This document shows, one piece after another, positions 19,053 through 26,734 of a stretch of DNA of 64,000 nucleotides (its first letter is position 1; each line of letters begins with the position of its first letter). The notes under the pieces are model-generated. The model saw nothing but the letters and a program-made list of their open reading frames with translations. It had not been told where the DNA came from and ran no database searches. The position numbers and the translations under genes were made by a program. This DNA comes from Magnetococcales bacterium. GTDB taxonomy: Bacteria; Pseudomonadota; Magnetococcia; Magnetococcales; Magnetaquicoccaceae. The stretch is from positions 186,001-250,000 of the forward strand of contig JADGAZ010000001.1 of the NCBI GenBank assembly GCA_015231755.1, in the 5' to 3' direction.

Positions 19053-20045
19053 ATGAATTATGCGCACAGGAAGGTGCTGATTACTGGTGGCCTGGGATTG
19101 ATCGGTTCCAATCTGGCTCGCCGTCTTGTGGCCATGGGAGCCCAAGTGGCCATTTTGGATGTGCTGCTTCCCGGCCATGGGGGGAATCTGTTCAATATTC
19201 GTGACATTCGTTCTGAGATTGCCCTCCACATCCAGGATGTGCGGGATCCTTTGGCCTTGGAAGCGTGTCTGCCGGGACAAGATATTGTCTTCAATCTCGC
19301 GGCCCAGACGGGACATTTGGAGTCCATGATCGATCCTGCGATGGATTGTGCCATCAATGTCGGTGGTCAACACCTTTTTCTGGAAACCTGTCGCAGGTTG
19401 AATCCGCAGTTGCGTATCGTTTTTGCCAGTACCCGGCAGATTCATGGCAAACCCTGTTATTTACCCTTGGACGAACGGCATCCGGTTCAACCGGTGGATT
19501 TCAATGGAATCCACAAGGCAACGGCAGAGTATTATCATCAATTGTATCACACCGTGTACGGTCTTGAAGTGACAATAATACGTATGACCAATACTTATGG
19601 CTGTGGTATGCGCATCATGGATGCGCGCCAGTCGTTTTTGGGATATTGGTTTCGCCTGCTGCATGAAGGCAGAATTTTGCCTGTTTTCGGAGATGGTGAG
19701 CAACTGCGGGATTTCAATCATGTGGATGATTGTGTGGAGGCCTTGTTGCTGGCCGGATCATGTCCGGAGGCCATCGGCAAGGTCTATCTGTTGGGCGGGG
19801 AAGAGGTGGTGTCGTTGCTGGATTTGGCCAGGAGCATGAGCAGTTTTACCCAGCAGGGAGGCTATGAACTGGTGCCGTTTCCCAGAGATCGGCAAAAAAT
19901 CGACATTGGGAGTTGTTATGGAAATTTTTCCAGGATCGCCTGCGAACTGGGATGGAGACCAAAAATTGACCTGATGGCGGGATTGCGGAGTACGATTAAT
20001 TATTATAATTGTTTTTACGACCACTATGTTCAGGCGGATTCATGA
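19053..20045 (+). CDS. NAD-dependent nucleotide-sugar epimerase/dehydratase
   Basis: A 330-residue extended short-chain dehydrogenase. The N-terminal Rossmann motif is ITGGLGLIGSNLARRL; later motifs are NLAAQTGH, FASTRQIHG and RMTNTYG. The active-site segment reads FNGIHKATAEYY, so the YxxxK tyrosine position holds Asn while the Lys is kept; I recall DxNGxxK variants within the sugar epimerase superfamily, so this may be natural. It probably remodels an NDP-sugar that is aminated by the next gene. ATG 19053 has GAGGAG seven bases upstream. Its stop overlaps the next start (ATGA), making the first gene of a three-gene sigma-54 operon. Confidence 0.87.
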   Translation: MNYAHRKVLITGGLGLIGSNLARRLVAMGAQVAILDVLLPGHGGNLFNIRDIRSEIALHIQDVRDPLALEACLPGQDIVFNLAAQTGHLESMIDPAMDCAINVGGQHLFLETCRRLNPQLRIVFASTRQIHGKPCYLPLDERHPVQPVDFNGIHKATAEYYHQLYHTVYGLEVTIIRMTNTYGCGMRIMDARQSFLGYWFRLLHEGRILPVFGDGEQLRDFNHVDDCVEALLLAGSCPEAIGKVYLLGGEEVVSLLDLARSMSSFTQQGGYELVPFPRDRQKIDIGSCYGNFSRIACELGWRPKIDLMAGLRSTINYYNCFYDHYVQADS

Positions 20046-21211
20046 ACGTTCAAGCCGGTCATTTGCCAGTGTGTGACAGACCCGACATTCCGATGACTGA
20101 TCTGACCGGAGGACCGGCAGCGATGCATCGGGCCATGTTGCAGGCGGTTGAACGGGTATTGTCCTCTGGACGATATGTGCTGGACCGGGAGGTCGAACGG
20201 TTCGAGCAGCTATGGGCCGAGCAGTGCGGGGTACGGTTTGGGATTGGGGTGGGTAACGGCATGGATGCCATAGGTATCGCCTTGTGTGCCAGCGGGATCG
20301 GTCCGGGGGATGAGGTGATTGTGCCGGCGATGACCGCTTTTGCGACGGTATTGGCTGTGATTCGTACCGGAGCCACTCCGGTTTTGGCGGATATCGATCC
20401 CGCGACCGCGTTGTTGAGTCTGGAAAGCGCACAACGGGTTCTGAACATGCGTACGCGGGCTGTGGTGGTGGTGCATCTGTATGGCCGGATGGTGGAGATG
20501 GAAGCATGGGTTGTCTGGTGTCGTGAGCACGGCTTGGCGTTGATCGAGGATTGCGCTCAGGCGCATCTGGCCAGCAGACACAGCAAGATGGCTGGTTCGT
20601 TTGGTCTGGTGGGAGCCTTCAGCTTTTATCCCACCAAGAATCTCGGCGCCATCGGAGATGCGGGCATGTTGATCACCGACGATGAAATGATTGCCAAAAA
20701 GGCTCGACAATGGCGGGATTATGGTCGGAGTGCTGCCGATGGCTCTGGATTGCATCTGTTGGCCGGCATGAACAGCCGTCTGGATGAAATTCAGGCTGCT
20801 TTGTTGGCCGTACGACTTCCGTGGCTGGAAACGTTCAACGCAGCCAGACGAACCACTGCAGGGAAATATCGGGAACGGATGTGCAATCCTTGGGTAACGT
20901 TGCAACCCGACGCAGAAGAACCGACTGGTCATGTCTATCATCAATTTGTGGTGAATGTGCCCCAGCGTCATGCCTTGCGGGCGCATTTGCGAAAGAAGGG
21001 TGTGCATACCGGGTTGCATTACGCCTTGCCGATCCATTGGCAACCCGCGTGGTCGAATGCTCCATCCGATCCCCTTGGACTCATTCACGCCGAACGGCAC
21101 GCATGCCGTTGTCTTTCCTTGCCCTGTCACCCATTTTTGTCCATTGAGTCGGTGGACAGAGTGGTTGCGGCGCTCAATGCCTTTGTGCCCACCGGGGATG
21201 GGGCGCCATGA
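20042..21211 (+). CDS. DegT/DnrJ/EryC1-family PLP sugar aminotransferase
   Basis: A 389-residue aspartate-aminotransferase-fold enzyme of the sugar aminotransferase family, which transfers an amino group to a keto nucleotide sugar. Visible motifs are GVGNGMDAIGIAL, GDEVIVPAMTAFATVLAV, LIEDCAQAH and the PLP-lysine segment FSFYPTKNLGAIGDAG, with a GMNSRLDEIQAALL region typical of the family. Start and stop overlap both neighbours by four bases, so the enzyme is translationally coupled to the epimerase before it and the glycosyltransferase after it. Together they suggest synthesis of an amino sugar used in protein (probably flagellin) glycosylation. Confidence 0.92.
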   Translation: MNVQAGHLPVCDRPDIPMTDLTGGPAAMHRAMLQAVERVLSSGRYVLDREVERFEQLWAEQCGVRFGIGVGNGMDAIGIALCASGIGPGDEVIVPAMTAFATVLAVIRTGATPVLADIDPATALLSLESAQRVLNMRTRAVVVVHLYGRMVEMEAWVVWCREHGLALIEDCAQAHLASRHSKMAGSFGLVGAFSFYPTKNLGAIGDAGMLITDDEMIAKKARQWRDYGRSAADGSGLHLLAGMNSRLDEIQAALLAVRLPWLETFNAARRTTAGKYRERMCNPWVTLQPDAEEPTGHVYHQFVVNVPQRHALRAHLRKKGVHTGLHYALPIHWQPAWSNAPSDPLGLIHAERHACRCLSLPCHPFLSIESVDRVVAALNAFVPTGDGAP

Positions 21212-23244
21212 AGCCCCCATGCAGTGGGCATTCCGGAGGGGTTCATAAATGCCTGGTGGCTGGATTGTCCTTGACTCGAACCCCCGTATCCGAGACGGAT
21301 TGGTGGCAAAAAGGAATAGAATATCATCTGGCGGGTGATTTGGCCATGGCGGAATGGTGTTATGGGCAAGTATCATCAAATAAGCCGGAATATGTTTGCG
21401 TTCTGGGAAATTTGAGTGTGATCCGCAGTGCCCAGGGGCGGTTTGCCGAATCGGCACATTTTTGTCGCCTTGCCTTGGGGATTCGACCGGATTTTGTGGG
21501 CGCTCATATCAATCTGGCCAATGCCTTGTCCTGCATGGGACGCCACCAGGAGGCTGAGGTGGTCTGCCGGCACGCTTTGGCATTGGAACCGGATTCTTTG
21601 TCTGCCCTGGAGGCATTGGGCAACGTCTTGAGCGCCATGGGGCGCATGGAAGAATCTGAGGGTTGTTTGCGTCGTGTTTTGGCCGTGGAGCCGGACAATG
21701 TGCGGACACATCTGGCGTTGGGGGTTGTGTTGACTCAATCGGCCCGTTATCCCGAGGCTGAAATAACCTTTCGTCATGTTTTGGCCTTCAACCCGGATGA
21801 TGGGGCGGCGCTCAACAATCTGGGGAATGTATTGACTTCCATGGGCCGCTTTGTCGAGGCGCGTGATCTGTTGTTGCGGGCGGTTGCCTTGAAACCCGAG
21901 GATGCGCGGACTTTGTTGAATCTGGGGGTGGTTTGCAATAATCTAGGGAAATTTAAAGAGGCTGAAAATTATTATCGTCTGGCTATTAAATATGATTATA
22001 ATTATCTTGACTCTCTGAGTAATTTGCTTTTCATGCAGAATTACCACGGAGATGGTCGCATGGAAAAGGCGATGGAGGATGCCCAGCAATATGGCGCATT
22101 GGTGGCCTCAAGAGCCAAGCCATTCAGTCATGCTGCCGATGCTGCCGCGGTGGGGCGCACCTTGCGGGTGGGAATGGTCTCTGGAGACCTGCTCAACCAT
22201 CCTGTCGGATATTTCCTGGATGGGTTGTTGCCTTGTTTGTCAGGAGAAGAGGTCGAGCTTTACGTTTACTCCAATCATTTTCAAGAGGACGACCTGACGC
22301 ATCGTTTGAAGCGGGTGACACCCCATTGGCGCATGGTTTTTGGCATGAGTGATGAGGTGTTGGCCCATGGCATTCATCAAGACAGGGTGGATATTCTGGT
22401 GGATCTGTCCGGTCATACAGCCCGCACCCGGTTGTCGGTATTTGCCTGGAAACCGGCACCGGTTCAGGTGACTTGGTTGGGTTATTTCGCCACGACTGGT
22501 GTGTCCGCCATGGATTATATTCTCGGAGATCGGTTCAATCTGCCGGAGTCGGAAGTGGATCATTTCACTGAAACGCCATGGCGTCTGCCCGATTGTTATT
22601 TTTGTTTCACCCCTCCGGAATCCGCTCCGCCGGTCTCCCCTTTGCCTGCCTTGCAACACGGGTTTGTCACCTTTGGATCTTTCAACAATACCAACAAGAT
22701 GACCGATGATGTGGTCGGATGCTGGAGCGGCATCCTGCGGGCTGTTGCGGGCAGTCGTCTGTTCCTGAAGAATAAATCTCTGCTGGATCCAGGCATGAGA
22801 CAATCGGTGATCGAACGGTTTGCTGTTCATGGAATCACCAGCGATCGATTATGGCTGGAAGGACCATCCGATCGGAAACGCTATTTGAGCGCCTATCATC
22901 GGGTGGATATCGCCTTGGACAGTTTCCCTTATCCAGGAGTGACCACCAGTATGGAAGGTTTATGGATGGGGGTGCCGGTGATCACCCGGAAGGGTAATCG
23001 TTTTTTGTCGCATCAGGGGGAGTCCATTCTGGCCAATGTCGGCTTGGCTGACTGGATCGCGGTGGACTGTCAGGAGTATGTGGCCAAGGCGATGGCTTTT
23101 TCTGCCGATTTGCCCGGATTGGCTGCGTTGCGTGCCGGTTTGCGTCTTCGGATGGCCGGTTCACCGGTGCTGGATACGGCTTTGTTCGCAAAGAATCTGG
23201 CTGGTGCCTGGCGGGAGATGTGGCGGATCTGGTGTCAATCGTAA
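21208..23244 (+). CDS. TPR-containing O-GlcNAc-transferase-like glycosyltransferase (GT41/SPINDLY type)
   Basis: A 678-residue protein. Residues about 30-275 contain roughly six tetratricopeptide repeats (for example AHINLANALSCMGRHQEAE and ALNNLGNVLTSMGRFVEAR). Residues about 300-670 form a GT41 catalytic domain (VDILVDLSGHTARTRLSVF, KPAPVQVTWLGYFATTG, FGSFNNTNKMT, LDSFPYPGVTTSMEGLWMGVPVI). Such enzymes add sugars to serine or threonine of proteins. The sigma-54 promoter and amino-sugar genes upstream favour flagellin or another surface protein as target, which is inference. No flagellar structural gene is in the window. Confidence 0.92.
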   Translation: MKPPCSGHSGGVHKCLVAGLSLTRTPVSETDWWQKGIEYHLAGDLAMAEWCYGQVSSNKPEYVCVLGNLSVIRSAQGRFAESAHFCRLALGIRPDFVGAHINLANALSCMGRHQEAEVVCRHALALEPDSLSALEALGNVLSAMGRMEESEGCLRRVLAVEPDNVRTHLALGVVLTQSARYPEAEITFRHVLAFNPDDGAALNNLGNVLTSMGRFVEARDLLLRAVALKPEDARTLLNLGVVCNNLGKFKEAENYYRLAIKYDYNYLDSLSNLLFMQNYHGDGRMEKAMEDAQQYGALVASRAKPFSHAADAAAVGRTLRVGMVSGDLLNHPVGYFLDGLLPCLSGEEVELYVYSNHFQEDDLTHRLKRVTPHWRMVFGMSDEVLAHGIHQDRVDILVDLSGHTARTRLSVFAWKPAPVQVTWLGYFATTGVSAMDYILGDRFNLPESEVDHFTETPWRLPDCYFCFTPPESAPPVSPLPALQHGFVTFGSFNNTNKMTDDVVGCWSGILRAVAGSRLFLKNKSLLDPGMRQSVIERFAVHGITSDRLWLEGPSDRKRYLSAYHRVDIALDSFPYPGVTTSMEGLWMGVPVITRKGNRFLSHQGESILANVGLADWIAVDCQEYVAKAMAFSADLPGLAALRAGLRLRMAGSPVLDTALFAKNLAGAWREMWRIWCQS

Positions 23245-23252
23245 GAGTGATC

Positions 23253-23290
23253 CCCCATGGCCTTTCAATGGATTCGGCCATGGGGTGTTT
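23253..23290. terminator. bidirectional terminator between convergent genes
   Basis: CCCCATGGCC (23253-23262) and GGCCATGGGG (23276-23285) form a perfect 10-bp stem with a 13-base loop, followed by TGTTT. It lies between the glycosyltransferase stop and the NhaD stop. Confidence 0.7.
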
Positions 23291-23306
23291 CCTGGTGTGA
23301 CGTTTT

Positions 23307-24632
23307 TCAAGGGGTCGGGACGACCGCTCCCAAAGAGGTGGGATGCCATCCCATCAAAACAAGCATCACCACAAATCCCACCACATAGCCCAAGGCCACA
23401 TGCCAACCGTTCTTGAGCCAGGCTCCCACCGATTTGGCCTCGGGAATGATGTTGGAGATTGCCACTCCCGCCGAAGAGCCAAACCAGATCATGGAGCCGC
23501 CAAATCCCACCGAGTAGGCGAGCATGCCCCAGTCATAGCCCCCCTGTTTGATCGCCAGGGCGGTGAGGGGGATGTTGTCGAAGATGGAGGAGATGAAGCC
23601 CAGAATCAGGGAGGATGACCAGGAGGCTGGGGGGAGTTTTTCCACCGGCATCAAAGAAGCGCAGGTGACCAGGGCCAATAGGAACAAGGAGCCGCGTGCG
23701 GTTTCCGGGATCAGTTTCCAGTTGGGGGCGCGCCACGGGGCGGTGGCCAGCAGCGCCACCCACACCGCAACCCCGATGAAGGGGAAATGATCCGCCAGTA
23801 CGGCGAATTTGATGTTGATGACGACATTGGTGACCACCGCCGCGATCAGAATGATGAAGACAATCGCCACCCGGGCCTTGTCGATGTGGAGGGTCCGGGA
23901 GCCGGCGGTGAGCATCTCCGCGTGTTTGCCTTGCTGCATGGAGGCGGGGATGCCGAAGACGAACAGCGCGGTTATCGCCGCCACATACGCGGGCACAACG
24001 TCCAGGGGATTGACGCCGGCGATCCACATCATGGTGGTGGTGGTGTCTCCCACCACGCTGCCGGCGCCTCCGGCGTTGGAAGCGGCCACGATGGCGGCCA
24101 CATAGCCGATGTGAACCCGACGTTTGTAGATGGACATCGCCACCGTTCCGCCGATGATCGCCGCTGCGATATTGTCCAGGAAACCGGAAAGCACGAAAAT
24201 CAACACCAGCAGTATAAAGGCTCCCTTCCAGCCCTGTGGCAGCAGTCGGGGAATCCATTCCGGCACATGGCTGCGCTCGAACTGATCCGCCAGCAGCGCA
24301 AAGCCCACCAGCAGACAGAACAGGTTGGTCAGGATCACCCATTCGTGTCCAAAATGGGCCGCCAGTCCCTGAAAACCAGCCCCATGCTTGAATCCCGTCA
24401 CCGAGACATTATACAAAACGATTACCGCCAGCCCCCCCAGCGCCACGTGCAGTACCCGGTTGTGAAACAGGGCGACGCCGATCAGGGTCAGGCCAAACAA
24501 AATGAAGTCAACCGGGACTCCGGCCACGGTCGGACCATCCAGCCGGGATTGGGCCCAGGCGTTGTCGGGCAACAACAAGGTCAGGGCCAGCGATCCGGCG
24601 TGTTGACTGGTGCGGGTGAGGAATCGGTTCAC
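23307..24632 (-). CDS. nhaD: NhaD-type sodium/proton antiporter
   Basis: A 441-residue polytopic membrane protein of the ion transporter (ArsB/NhaD/citrate) superfamily with about a dozen helices. Two conserved half-repeats are visible: FLDNIAAAIIGGTVA with ASNAGGAGSVVGDTTTTMMW, and FDNIPLTALAI with GSSAGVAISNIIPEAKSVG. An N-terminal cleavable-looking segment (LTLLLPDNAWAQ) precedes the first helix, as in many NhaD homologues. I chose GTG 24632 because AGGAG lies eight bases upstream; the frame is open further upstream but without a ribosome site. The exact substrate (Na+, or another anion or cation) cannot be fixed from sequence. It stands alone, convergent with the glycosylation operon. Confidence 0.82.
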   Translation of the reverse strand: MNRFLTRTSQHAGSLALTLLLPDNAWAQSRLDGPTVAGVPVDFILFGLTLIGVALFHNRVLHVALGGLAVIVLYNVSVTGFKHGAGFQGLAAHFGHEWVILTNLFCLLVGFALLADQFERSHVPEWIPRLLPQGWKGAFILLVLIFVLSGFLDNIAAAIIGGTVAMSIYKRRVHIGYVAAIVAASNAGGAGSVVGDTTTTMMWIAGVNPLDVVPAYVAAITALFVFGIPASMQQGKHAEMLTAGSRTLHIDKARVAIVFIILIAAVVTNVVINIKFAVLADHFPFIGVAVWVALLATAPWRAPNWKLIPETARGSLFLLALVTCASLMPVEKLPPASWSSSLILGFISSIFDNIPLTALAIKQGGYDWGMLAYSVGFGGSMIWFGSSAGVAISNIIPEAKSVGAWLKNGWHVALGYVVGFVVMLVLMGWHPTSLGAVVPTP

Positions 24633-24791
24633 AACGCAGCTCCTTTCGTGGGTGGGCATGGGGGCGCAGAAGGCCGTGAATGGGTGTCGGGAATGGTAGG
24701 GGAGGGCGGATAATTTATGCAATTGATAATCGTCTCTGGAGGTTTGGAAATTTCTTGAAATTTTATAATTCACCCTAATGGATTTTTCAAT

Positions 24792-24811
24792 AACTTAATA
24801 ATTATTAAGTT
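24792..24811. promoter_or_regulatory. perfect 20-bp AT palindrome in the 364-bp intergenic region
   Basis: AACTTAATAA followed by its exact complement. It lies between the divergent NhaD and DAC-like genes (24633-24996), about 160 bases before NhaD and 185 before the DAC gene. It could be an operator or a stem in a leader. The rest of this AT-rich interval shows no gene. Confidence 0.4.
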
Positions 24812-24996
24812 TTTATATTGGTTGTTTAAGCTATGATTCAGTTATGCTCCGCGATGCATTTTTGAGGTGTTCAGGCCGATAATCGGTTTCCAGGGATGGT
24901 ATTCCGAATGATTATGTGTTACTGAAGTGCAGGAAGGTGATGCAACAGTTTGGGATCGCTTGAGGTTTGAGCCGTTGACAAGGGGAGAGAATCGTC

Positions 24997-26226
24997 GTGT
25001 TTGATCCGGTCATTATCGAGGAGATCATCGCACTGTGGAAGCCTGGAGCGCCGGTTTCCGAGGATCCGATTCTGTTTCAGAAAGTCAGAACCATCATGGA
25101 GATGGTTTTTCTGGCCGGACTCAAGCGCGACGAGGACCGTCCCGTGCGGGTTGGCGTCTCCCTGACGGATCCCGCGTTGCTGCCGGACAAGGGCCGATCC
25201 GGAGAGAGCATCGTCATGCGCATGTCCCCCAAGCCCCTGCTGACGGTGGATACCCTGGTCAAGCTGGCTCCGGCCTTTGATCCGGATACCACGCTGCTGG
25301 CGGTATGGGGTACCGAGGAGGATCCCACGGAACTGGAGATCTGGAGTGCCATTTTCACCACCCATCGGGGGCGCAACCGCTTTGATCCCCTGCCTTTGGA
25401 ACAACCGGCGCCCAACTCCCTGGCCATCATCTCGAAAAGAACCGGTTCACTGTCCATCTATCAGGGGGATGAACTGATCGCCCGTTTCAAGTCCGGGAGA
25501 TTTTTGGAACCGGTTCACACTCATTTCACCTCCGGTCTGATGGGATGGCGTTTTCTGGAAGTGGTCAAGCGTCATCCGGAATTCCAGAAGCTGGGGATGA
25601 AATATTGGCATACCTATCGGGACTTCATCGACTATCTGCTCATGGAGACGGACCGGCGGGGACATGGGGGGATCATTGTCTGGCTGCCCACCGATTCCAT
25701 CGACACCACCGAGTCCTCCGGCATCATCACCAAGCATAATCTTTTGGAAAGTCCGGACGGGGTGGCACTGCTGGGAGACCTGTGCGATGTGGAACAAAAA
25801 CAGGAGCGTTTCCGTCAGGAGATGGAGGAGTCCTCCTCCCTGGCCACCATCTGCATCATCGGCGAAACCGTGCTGGAGTGCAAACGCAAGGTGATCGAAC
25901 ACGCCGAATTGCTGGCTCAGATGACCTGTGTGGATGGAGCGTTGATCCTGTCGGACCGGTTGCGCCCCCTCTCTTTTGGGGCGTTTTTATCCGCTCCCAT
26001 TTGGCAGGAGCGGATCATCTATTGGAAAAACAACAAGGCCCGTCAACTGCCCCGGGAGGAGTTGTTCTCCCGTTACGGCACCCGCCACAATGCCACGGTT
26101 AATTTTGTCGGGCACTGTTCCGGTTCGGCGGCTTTCGTGATCTCTCAGGATGGCCCCATCAGTGGATTGACCAAAAAGGATGACCAGGTGATCCACTGGT
26201 GGCCGGATTGCCTTGGCAAGTATTGA
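24997..26226 (+). CDS. DisA_N/DAC-like nucleotide-domain protein, function unknown
   Basis: A 409-residue soluble protein. The C-terminal third resembles the diadenylate cyclase (DAC, DisA_N) fold: VDGALIL (DGA at 313-315), then SFGAFL, then GTRHNA (363-365) and AAFVISQDGPISGL. True cyclases have DGA and RHR; here the second motif reads RHN, so catalysis is doubtful and a nucleotide-sensing role is possible, as proposed for DACNV-type sensor domains. The N-terminal 170 residues are unassigned, and a middle part (GGIIVWLPTDS) may be a further alpha/beta segment. It starts with GTG 24997 after AGGGGAGAG. It is monocistronic, between NhaD and the B12 riboswitch. Confidence 0.65.
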   Translation: MFDPVIIEEIIALWKPGAPVSEDPILFQKVRTIMEMVFLAGLKRDEDRPVRVGVSLTDPALLPDKGRSGESIVMRMSPKPLLTVDTLVKLAPAFDPDTTLLAVWGTEEDPTELEIWSAIFTTHRGRNRFDPLPLEQPAPNSLAIISKRTGSLSIYQGDELIARFKSGRFLEPVHTHFTSGLMGWRFLEVVKRHPEFQKLGMKYWHTYRDFIDYLLMETDRRGHGGIIVWLPTDSIDTTESSGIITKHNLLESPDGVALLGDLCDVEQKQERFRQEMEESSSLATICIIGETVLECKRKVIEHAELLAQMTCVDGALILSDRLRPLSFGAFLSAPIWQERIIYWKNNKARQLPREELFSRYGTRHNATVNFVGHCSGSAAFVISQDGPISGLTKKDDQVIHWWPDCLGKY

Positions 26227-26234
26227 GGTTTGTA

Positions 26235-26268
26235 AATCATGAACCGGTATTTTTTCCGGTTCATGATT
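26235..26268. terminator. strong hairpin after the DAC-like gene
   Basis: Arms 26235-26247 and 26256-26268 are perfectly complementary over 13 bp around an 8-base T-rich loop. No T-tract follows the stem, so termination is probable but not certain. Confidence 0.55.
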
Positions 26269-26350
26269 AAGCCTGTATGTCCCCCGCAGACCCCACGGAT
26301 TATTTTCCTTGACCTGGTTTACAATCCCTCACTATCTTTCCTCCCAAGCC

Positions 26351-26566
26351 TCAAGGTTCCCCCCTTGACCGGGGGGTGAAACGGGAAGACCGGTAACCAT
26401 CCATCTTTAAAGGTGGATCAATCCGGCGCTGCCCCCGCAACGGTGATCGAGTCAAAGCAAAAAGGTTCTTGGCCACTGCCCTATGGGTGGGAAGGTGTTT
26501 TTTGCTGATTCGGGAAAAAGAGTTTTTTTCCGAGTCGCTCGTCAGCCCGGAGACCGGCCTTGTGGA
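26351..26566 (+). ncRNA. cobalamin (B12) riboswitch upstream of btuB
   Basis: The leader has the conserved adenosylcobalamin aptamer elements in order: GGGAAG with GGTAACCATCC, GCTGCCCCCGCAACGG (about 26430-26445), GCCACTG and GGGAAGGTG near 26474-26500, and the B12 box GTCAGCCCGGAGACCGGCCT (26541-26560). The known function is repression of translation or transcription when B12 is present. The region from 26567 to the btuB start may hold the expression platform. Confidence 0.93.
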
Positions 26567-26734
26567 CAAAAAACAAGTCGCGTCGCGCGGGGCGGCGGCT
26601 TGGAGACCGTTGTGCCCAGAGTGGACGGTTTTCCCGGCTCGATCCGTTTGGTATTCTCCATTCTTCGCGTGGACGCCTTCAGTGGTTTCTTTGTGGTGCG
26701 GGAGAGCACCCGAAGATCAAACGCGAGGCCAGCC

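Noticed and set aside
21208-22040. DNA-level tandem repeat in the TPR region
   Set aside because: The repeats are protein-level tetratricopeptide motifs, not near-identical DNA units.
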